The translations under genes were made by a program, and so were the position numbers. Below, in pieces: positions 1-5,110 of a stretch of 8,751 nucleotides of DNA. Below the pieces are notes generated by a model. It searched no databases. It was not told the origin of the DNA and was given only the letters and a program-made list of their open reading frames with translations. Position 1 is the first letter of the stretch; every line of letters begins with the position of its first letter. The DNA lies in NCBI GenBank assembly GCA_022706175.1, contig JAKJDB010000079.1, forward strand, positions 1-8,751, read 5' to 3'. Source of the DNA: Candidatus Zhuqueibacterota bacterium (GTDB lineage: Bacteria; KSB1; UBA2214).

Positions 1-152
1 CCGCCGGCGGTAAAACGGCGATCCGCCAACACCGCCAGCCGGCGTCCCAACGCATCATAGACAGCCACCTGCACGGATGCCGGTTGCGGCAAAGTGAAGG
101 ACAAACTGGTCTCCGGATTGAATGGATTGGGATAGTTCTGCGCCACGCTGAA
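1..152 (-). other. T9SS type A (Por) C-terminal sorting domain, truncated by window start
   Basis: Residues 982-1031 of the secreted protein read FSVAQNYPNPFNPETSLSFT, then a VQVAVYDALGRRLAVL strand pair. NYPNPFNP followed by xTxxxFxLP and a V-x-(I/V)-Y-D-x-x-G-(R/K) segment is the classic start of the T9SS type A sorting domain. In family members this domain targets the protein through the SprA/Sov channel and is usually cleaved at the cell surface. The final strands lie before base 1. Confidence 0.93.
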
Positions 153-3095
153 ACCGACCGGCAGGGCATCCTTTTCTTCCACAGTAGTCACCCAATCGGT
201 GAACGTGGTGGGCAGCAGATGGAAATCCACATTCGTGACAGCACCACCCTCAGCCAAAGTGACCGGCTGAGCGCCGGCAGGGATCTTCTGCACATAGGGC
301 AGCGGCAGATAGATGGGAGACAGGGCAGCGTCATATTCACCGGCCAGGCCCAGCGTGCTCAGTTTCATGATCACCTCCTGCAGATCGAATGACTCCGCAA
401 TCGCCAGACCACGATGCCACTGATCCTGATAGATCAGAAGGTTTAAATCCAGCTGACTCAGAGAATCGCCGTTAAGCAGAGCGAAAGGATCGTCCAAGCC
501 GCCGACCGCCAGGCCTTCCGCCATACCGGCCAGTTGCTTGACCATACCGATGTTGGCGCTCAGCGCATAGGAGCGGACATAATAGACACCCGCGCGCAAA
601 CCGCCGATCCGGTAGCGGCCCTGCGCAGCCGACGCTTCTTGGGAAAGAAATTCAAGGTCCGCAATGCCCACGCCCAGCGGATGGCCGGTGCCATCGTAGG
701 CGATGGCCAGCGCACCGGGCAGAGGCGCGGACCGATCCGCCGCCCGAATGGTTCCGCTGATACTGCCCTGGGCCTGACCCAGTTTGATGTCCGCCTCTGC
801 GACTTGGCCATAGTTCAGTTGAATGGTCTGGGTCAGGGCATGGTTAAAAGCAGCGCCGCCGCCGTAATAGGTTGCGCTGAACGGCCCGCTCCACGGGAAA
901 GCCAGCACCTTGTAGCTGCCGGGCAGCAGCCGATCCACACGATAGCCGCCGTTAAACTGGACGAAATCATAGCTGGCCAATCCGCCGTCCGTGCTGTTGT
1001 AGATCAACACCGGAAATTCCCACAGGGTGTCGGCGCCGGCTGGAAACCGAGGGCCTGCACCGGCGAGATCGATAAATCCCTGGATCGTGGCGCCGCGATC
1101 CAGAGTAAAGTTGACATCCGCAAGGCCGGCGTCGTTCAGTTCCATCACCGGCGCAGCGCTGAACTGCCTTTCGCCGTTATAGTATTCGGACAGGTGCGCC
1201 TGCCCGCCAGTGATGCCGGTCAAAGCCAGCAGTTTGTAGCGGCCGTTGGGCAATGGGCCGAGGTGATAGTCGCCGGTCGCATCGCTGGTCCCCATCGCCG
1301 GATAGGGCACGCCGGAGGTGTCCGTCAGCGCGAGAACGACGACGCCGGGAGTCGGCGTTGCGCCGTCGGCATCGGTCACGCGGCCGGAAAAATATTTCGC
1401 CCTCTGCAGATGAAAATTGACGCCGCTTATCACAACCGGCGCTGAGATCTCGACAGGAACAGCCTGTTTGTAGTTCAGCAGATTATCGACATTCGGATAA
1501 TAGGAATCCACCAGCTTGCCGCTGTGTTTGCCCTTGACCAAATTCAAGAACGGTTCCTCCAGCATGATGGTAACGCTGTACTGGCTGAAGGTGCGCAGCA
1601 AATAGGCGCCGGTGGGAAGGCCGGTCATGGTGTAATTTCCATTCTCATCCGTCGGACAGGCAGCCACCCTGAGCCTGGATAGAAACGGTTCATCCGTGCC
1701 GCCGTTGAATAGAGTTGGATCCAAGGCGATGACCAGGATCGAGTCCACCGGTTGACCGGATTCATCCTCAACCCGCCCGGAGATCGTGGCGCCGGTGTTC
1801 AGAATGAAATTAACATTGGCCGTCTCTTCTCCTGCGTGCACGGTGACCTTTTCCGCCGTCTGCAGGGAATAGGCGTCCTGGTAGAACTTGCCGACCAGAT
1901 TGTCCATGCCGCCGATCAGGTTAGCCAGATAGTCGTCGGCAAAAATATAATAGTCGCCCTGCGGCAGACCGGGGAATTCATAGTTGCCCAACAATCCCAG
2001 GGCCAATCCGGCAAACGAGGTGTCTGCCGCATTGAAGGCAAAGGCCAGGCCGGCGAGTATAAACTGCCCCTCGCCGCGGATGAGTCCGGAAATCGCGCCG
2101 GTCGCAGCGGTCTGCCCCGGCTGGTGCAGGGTGATATCGATGCCGCTGATCTGATCACTGTAGGCGTTGATGTTGACCACTGCGGCAGAGGCGAAATCAA
2201 TCTGGTTGGGATACCAGGTCCGTCCGTACTCTTCCACCTCAGCCATGATCTTGAAAGAGCCCAGCAGCGGAACATGCGCTTCAAACAAGCCGTCGACCGG
2301 ATAGACCTCCACGTTCAGGCGGGAGTCGCCGCTGAGCGGATCCACCAGCTGCAGTTGTGCGAACGACGCATCAACCGGAGTCACTCCGTCTTCGGAGAGC
2401 AACCGGCCGGTCAGCACAGCGCCCTTTTGCAGATCGAAATGGACGTCCTCAACACTTTGACCTTCCTGGACCTGGACGGTTTTTGCACGGCGCCATCCTT
2501 CTTTGCCGCTGAGCGGCGCCTCAACGTTATCATAGAGCTCGTCCACATATTCATCGCTCATCGTCATCACATAATAGCTTCCGGCAGGCAGACTGCCGAT
2601 GTAATAAGACCCGTCGACAAAAGAGGCCTCACTCCCACCGGCATAGTAGCCGTGGCTGTCAAAGGCGAGCACGAACACCTCATCGACGATCGGCTCTCCG
2701 GCGACCGTCACTCGGCCGCCGATGGCGCCGCCGCTGGAGGCAAGTCGCACACGCTGCCGATCGAACAAAATCTCCCGCACTTGCGCCGGTTTAGCGCCGG
2801 CCGCGCTCAGCGCACGCAGGTTGCGGACAAACAGCGGCGCGAGAATTTCAGGACGGACCATGCCGGCCACGCGCTGCTGCAGCTTGAGCGTGGCTGCATG
2901 ATCGCGCAGGCTGCGCAGCAAACGTTCTTCCCCAACCGTGGCCATAGCCGCCAGCCGTCGGCTTAATTCACGTTCCTGGGGTGCGGTCGCCCATCGAGCC
3001 CCTGAATGCGGCTGTGCAGGCTCTCCGGCATAAGCGCCTTTGCCCAAAAAAACGAGCAGCGCGATTCCCAGCAAAATACGATAATGCAGCTTCAT
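1..3095 (-). CDS. Secreted multidomain protein with carboxypeptidase-regulatory-like repeats and T9SS type A sorting domain (3' partial)
   Basis: The frame stays open for 1,031 codons from ATG 3095-3093 to the window start, so the C-terminus is missing. The start is fixed by AGGAGG eight bases upstream and by a signal peptide: basic MKLHYR, hydrophobic core to residue 18, then AYA before Gly24. Residues 24-123 are helical and charged. Seven beta-sandwich units follow, starting near residues 124, 228, 334, 437, 568, 670 and 778; typical pieces are ISGRVEDESG, GNYTMTGLPTGAYLL and VNFILNTGA. They resemble carboxypeptidase-regulatory-like or Cna-B-like domains. From residue 982 comes the Por/T9SS sorting domain with NYPNPFNPET and VYDALGRRLAVL; perhaps 30-40 residues are cut off. 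No catalytic domain is visible, so a surface adhesive or structural role is inferred, not shown. The protein should cross the inner membrane by Sec and the outer membrane by T9SS, whose channel is encoded in the same window. Confidence 0.9.
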   Translation of the reverse strand, partial: MKLHYRILLGIALLVFLGKGAYAGEPAQPHSGARWATAPQERELSRRLAAMATVGEERLLRSLRDHAATLKLQQRVAGMVRPEILAPLFVRNLRALSAAGAKPAQVREILFDRQRVRLASSGGAIGGRVTVAGEPIVDEVFVLAFDSHGYYAGGSEASFVDGSYYIGSLPAGSYYVMTMSDEYVDELYDNVEAPLSGKEGWRRAKTVQVQEGQSVEDVHFDLQKGAVLTGRLLSEDGVTPVDASFAQLQLVDPLSGDSRLNVEVYPVDGLFEAHVPLLGSFKIMAEVEEYGRTWYPNQIDFASAAVVNINAYSDQISGIDITLHQPGQTAATGAISGLIRGEGQFILAGLAFAFNAADTSFAGLALGLLGNYEFPGLPQGDYYIFADDYLANLIGGMDNLVGKFYQDAYSLQTAEKVTVHAGEETANVNFILNTGATISGRVEDESGQPVDSILVIALDPTLFNGGTDEPFLSRLRVAACPTDENGNYTMTGLPTGAYLLRTFSQYSVTIMLEEPFLNLVKGKHSGKLVDSYYPNVDNLLNYKQAVPVEISAPVVISGVNFHLQRAKYFSGRVTDADGATPTPGVVVLALTDTSGVPYPAMGTSDATGDYHLGPLPNGRYKLLALTGITGGQAHLSEYYNGERQFSAAPVMELNDAGLADVNFTLDRGATIQGFIDLAGAGPRFPAGADTLWEFPVLIYNSTDGGLASYDFVQFNGGYRVDRLLPGSYKVLAFPWSGPFSATYYGGGAAFNHALTQTIQLNYGQVAEADIKLGQAQGSISGTIRAADRSAPLPGALAIAYDGTGHPLGVGIADLEFLSQEASAAQGRYRIGGLRAGVYYVRSYALSANIGMVKQLAGMAEGLAVGGLDDPFALLNGDSLSQLDLNLLIYQDQWHRGLAIAESFDLQEVIMKLSTLGLAGEYDAALSPIYLPLPYVQKIPAGAQPVTLAEGGAVTNVDFHLLPTTFTDWVTTVEEKDALPVGFSVAQNYPNPFNPETSLSFTLPQPASVQVAVYDALGRRLAVLADRRFTAG
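216..2726 (-). repeat. Seven tandem carboxypeptidase-regulatory-like units
   Basis: Protein-level repeats within the secreted protein, residues about 124-960. Units are spaced 102-131 residues. The recurring pattern is a strand opening such as ISGRV or ISGTI, then a hydrophobic strand (VLVIALD type), then G-x-Y-x-(hydrophobic)-x-x-LPxGxY, a segment with paired tyrosines such as SYYPNV or EYYNGE, and a closing VNFxL strand. The last unit, from residue 778, is longer and more diverged. Sequence identity between units is low by eye, so they arose by old rather than recent duplication. Assignment to the carboxypeptidase-regulatory-like superfamily rests on pattern recognition alone. Confidence 0.75.
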
Positions 3096-3103
3096 GTTTT
3101 TTT

Positions 3104-3109
3104 CCTCCT
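3104..3109 (-). promoter_or_regulatory. Shine-Dalgarno site of the secreted-protein gene
   Basis: AGGAGG on the minus strand, eight bases (seven A and a C) before ATG at 3095. A perfect six-base match at good distance fixes the start and suggests strong translation. Confidence 0.85.
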
Positions 3110-3130
3110 GTTAATCGTCGCTCTTTCTTT

Positions 3131-3177
3131 GCCCGCCTGGGCGTGTAGAGGGCTGAACAGTCGATCGCCTCAGCGAT
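3131..3177 (-). other. Two small inverted repeats in the leader of the secreted-protein gene
   Basis: The 175-bp region 3096-3270 has no gene of its own; the minus-strand ORF 3204-2968 mostly overlaps the start of the secreted-protein gene and looks like a shadow. It holds ATCGC/GCGAT with a 4-base loop (3164-3177) and GCCC/GGGC with a 4-base loop (3131-3142), both in the presumed 5' leader. No convincing -35/-10 pair, Bacteroidetes-type promoter or T-tracted terminator was found, so it is open whether the gene has its own promoter or is read through from prmA. The stems are short and could be chance. Confidence 0.3.
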
Positions 3178-3248
3178 AAAAGGCACAAGCATATCCGAGG
3201 TCACAAGGGAGATGAAAGGGTGGGAAGAACAACCATCATCATGCGTTT

Positions 3249-3260
3249 TCGATGCATCGA
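3249..3260. other. 12-bp perfect palindrome downstream of prmA
   Basis: TCGATGCATCGA is its own reverse complement and begins 10 bases after the prmA stop codon on the transcript. It has no following T-tract, so it does not look like an intrinsic terminator. About two such palindromes are expected by chance in a window of this size; an operator role is only a possibility. Confidence 0.2.
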
Positions 3261-3270
3261 GCGTTCACAA

Positions 3271-4140
3271 TCAGACGTTCCTTTTGGCCACACAGGCCAG
3301 CCATTCCTGTTGATGGTAGACCGCACTCACCTCCCAGCGCCAACGGGCCAGCTCTTCAAGGATCAGTACTTTTTCTTCAACAATCAGACCGGATAAAATA
3401 ATCCCGACCGGGTAGTCGAAAACGCTTTGCATCCAAGGCAGCATTTTGACGATCTGATCGCGGTTAATGTTGGCGACCAGCCAATCAAAACGATGAGACG
3501 GTAAAGAAAAGGTCGAGGGCACGGCGACCGAAAGCTGCACCGCATGGGCCACCCGGTTGGCCGTTGCGTTCTTGATCGCAGTTTCGACGGCTACCGCGTC
3601 GACATCAAAAGCATGCACCGACGCTGCGCCCAGTTTCACCGCAGCGATCGCCAGAATGCCGGTACCGGTGCCGATGTCGAGAACGCGGTCGCCAGGACGG
3701 ATGCACTCCTCCAGCAGGCGCAGGCAGAGCTGGGTGGTGGCGTGAGTGCCGGTGCCGAAGGCCATCTCCGGATCGATCTGAATCACGCACTCCGGCGCTT
3801 CGGCAGGGACCGGCTCCCAGCTGGGATGAACCAGCAGCCGTCGGCCGATGCGCAGACTGTGGTAATTTTTTTTCCACTCTCGGTTCCAATCCTGATTCGG
3901 AATCTGCTGCACGGCGATCTTGTCCGGATCAGCGGCAAAACCCTGGTCGCGCAAAGTGTGAAGGCGGGCTCTGATTTTTTCCTCCACGCCGCTCATAGAG
4001 ATCGGGAAGAACGCCTCCAGCCGGCCGGGATGTTCGACGATGCCGCCGGCGCCCAACTCGTAGAGATACGCGAGAACAAGATCCACAATGGCCTCGGTCA
4101 CCGGAACGGCGACCGACATCCAATCGCACGAGTTATTCAT
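3271..4140 (-). CDS. prmA: Ribosomal protein L11 methyltransferase
   Basis: Complete 289-residue protein, normal length for PrmA, which transfers methyl groups from S-adenosylmethionine to ribosomal protein L11 in the cytoplasm. Residues 1-90 form the L11-recognition-type N-terminal region, ending in DWNREWKK (84-91), a segment typical of the family. The catalytic Rossmann fold carries DPEMAFGTGTHATT (123-136, the PrmA signature), the SAM-binding loop DIGTGTG (155-161), acidic FDVD (178-181) at the end of strand 2, and VANIN (222-226) in place of the proteobacterial ANIL. SGL (250-252) and EW (279-280) also fit. ATG at 4140 is supported by GGAG four bases upstream. The start overlaps the glutaminyl cyclase stop as ATGA, implying translational coupling. 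The gene looks intact; its place among envelope genes probably reflects operon sharing rather than shared function. Confidence 0.95.
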   Translation of the reverse strand: MNNSCDWMSVAVPVTEAIVDLVLAYLYELGAGGIVEHPGRLEAFFPISMSGVEEKIRARLHTLRDQGFAADPDKIAVQQIPNQDWNREWKKNYHSLRIGRRLLVHPSWEPVPAEAPECVIQIDPEMAFGTGTHATTQLCLRLLEECIRPGDRVLDIGTGTGILAIAAVKLGAASVHAFDVDAVAVETAIKNATANRVAHAVQLSVAVPSTFSLPSHRFDWLVANINRDQIVKMLPWMQSVFDYPVGIILSGLIVEEKVLILEELARWRWEVSAVYHQQEWLACVAKRNV

Positions 4141-4150
4141 TTTTCTCCAT
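4137..4150 (-). promoter_or_regulatory. ATGA stop/start overlap and ribosome binding site of prmA
   Basis: On the minus strand, GGAG (4148-4145) lies inside the last codons of the glutaminyl cyclase gene, followed by four A and then ATGA, where the TGA stop of the upstream gene shares three bases with the prmA ATG. This arrangement usually couples translation of the second gene to the first. Confidence 0.8.
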
Positions 4151-5039
4151 ACACTATTGCGGTGATGACCCGGCCCACTTTTTCCAGACTCTGTTTCGAG
4201 CAGTTGTCCGGGATATCCTGCAGGGTGTGCCAGTACGGATAGTCAAAGTCAATGATATCGATGCAGGGAATGCCGGCGGCCAGGAGCGGCACATGATCAT
4301 CATACACGGCATAACCTTCCTGGGCGATAAATTCACTGACGCCGAGCAGGCGCGCCTGCTGCCAGACCTTGTGCACGATCTGAGGGGCATACTGCAGCGA
4401 ATGCGCTTCATAAAAAATCTGCAGATCTTTGTCGCCGATCATATCCAGCAGAATGGCAAAGCGGGGATGTAACCGGCTGCCCCAGTCGCGGGCGAACGCC
4501 GCGGAGCCGCGGGCATAGCTATCCGGCGTATGGCTTTCGCCGCTGTCTTCGCCGTCAAAGAGCACCAGATCGACGCCAAGGGCCGGCTTGTGCGCATGCA
4601 GCAGCCGGGCCAATTCCAGCAACACCGCCACTCCGGAGGCGCCGTCGTTGGCGCCGAGGATCGGCGTCTGCCGGTTCTGCGGTGAGGGATCCATATCCGC
4701 CCAGGGGCGGGTGTCCCAATGCGCGCACAGCAGCAGGCGCTGCTCTTTTTGCGGCTGAAACCGGGCGATGATATTGGTCGCTGCCACTGTGCGCCGCGGC
4801 CGGCCGAACTCGAGAGCGAACGAATGCGGCAGCGTCTCATCGGCGTACGTCTGCAGAGTGCGCATTAAATAGTCCCTGCACTTCCGCCATCCTGCAGCGC
4901 CCGGTGCGCGCGGGCCGAAATCACACTGCCGCTGCAGCTGAGCAAAGGCCTTGTCCCCGTCAAAGACCAGGTGACGCGCCGGCGACTGGCAATGGAGCGC
5001 GCCGGCCAACAGGTAGAACAAACAAAAGGCGAATCGCAT
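4137..5039 (-). CDS. Exported glutaminyl-peptide cyclotransferase-like zinc enzyme (M28 fold)
   Basis: From ATG 5039 the protein has 300 residues and begins MRFAFCLFYLLAGALHCQS, an export signal; a GGGAG site six bases upstream supports this start. The same frame could begin at 5114, but that adds 25 residues before the signal and overlaps the upstream stop. Family motifs, in order: AHWDTRP (106-112), ILGANDGASG (127-136) with zinc-binding Asp132, FDGEDSG (161-167) with the catalytic Glu/metal-ligand acidic pair, LLDMIGDKD (197-205), YDDHVPLLAAGIP (246-258) and WHT (280-282) with metal ligand His281. DDHxPxL, a Pro-rich segment and WHT match animal-type glutaminyl cyclases (human QPCT), which convert N-terminal Gln to pyroglutamate; other M28 members are aminopeptidases. 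The product should act in the periplasm or be membrane-anchored. ALHC is a poor lipobox, so lipidation is doubtful. Confidence 0.87.
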   Translation of the reverse strand: MRFAFCLFYLLAGALHCQSPARHLVFDGDKAFAQLQRQCDFGPRAPGAAGWRKCRDYLMRTLQTYADETLPHSFALEFGRPRRTVAATNIIARFQPQKEQRLLLCAHWDTRPWADMDPSPQNRQTPILGANDGASGVAVLLELARLLHAHKPALGVDLVLFDGEDSGESHTPDSYARGSAAFARDWGSRLHPRFAILLDMIGDKDLQIFYEAHSLQYAPQIVHKVWQQARLLGVSEFIAQEGYAVYDDHVPLLAAGIPCIDIIDFDYPYWHTLQDIPDNCSKQSLEKVGRVITAIVYGEK

Positions 5040-5045
5040 TAAAAT

Positions 5046-5050
5046 CTCCC
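5046..5050 (-). promoter_or_regulatory. Shine-Dalgarno site that decides the glutaminyl cyclase start
   Basis: GGGAG on the minus strand, six bases (ATTTTA) before ATG 5039. The upstream alternative ATG at 5114 would put 25 non-signal residues ahead of the hydrophobic core, so the start at 5039 is preferred. Confidence 0.75.
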
Positions 5051-5075
5051 GACATAACGGTACCGGCAAGGATCC

Positions 5076-5106
5076 GGAAAAGCCCGGTCCAATCCCGGCC
5101 TTTTCC
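5076..5106 (-). terminator. Intergenic hairpin between the sprA-like gene and glutaminyl cyclase; weak terminator or attenuator
   Basis: A 31-base symmetric inverted repeat begins four bases after the sprA-like stop codon. The outer arms are GGAAAAG and CTTTTCC, then one C/C (G/G on the transcript) mismatch, then inner arms CCGG/CCGG around a 7-base loop. On the transcript an A-rich arm, GC stem and CTTTT resemble a bidirectional intrinsic terminator, but the T run is only four bases and is followed by CC. Partial termination or mRNA processing would lower downstream expression relative to the translocon. Terminator function is inferred. Confidence 0.45.
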
Positions 5107-5110
5107 CGCA

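Noticed and set aside
84..2966. Plus-strand open frames at 84-392, 534-1445 and 1752-2966
   Set aside because: The minus-strand frame is open across all of this region with a signal peptide, repeats and a T9SS sorting domain in one frame; the plus-strand products show no motifs and no ribosome sites were evident.
2968..3204. Minus-strand 78-residue open frame overlapping the start of the secreted-protein gene
   Set aside because: It lies in a different frame over the leader and signal-peptide region, has no family features and competes with a frame that has a strong ribosome site and signal peptide.
3544..4472. Plus-strand open frames opposite prmA and glutaminyl cyclase
   Set aside because: prmA and the cyclase have full sets of catalytic motifs on the minus strand; the plus-strand translations show none.
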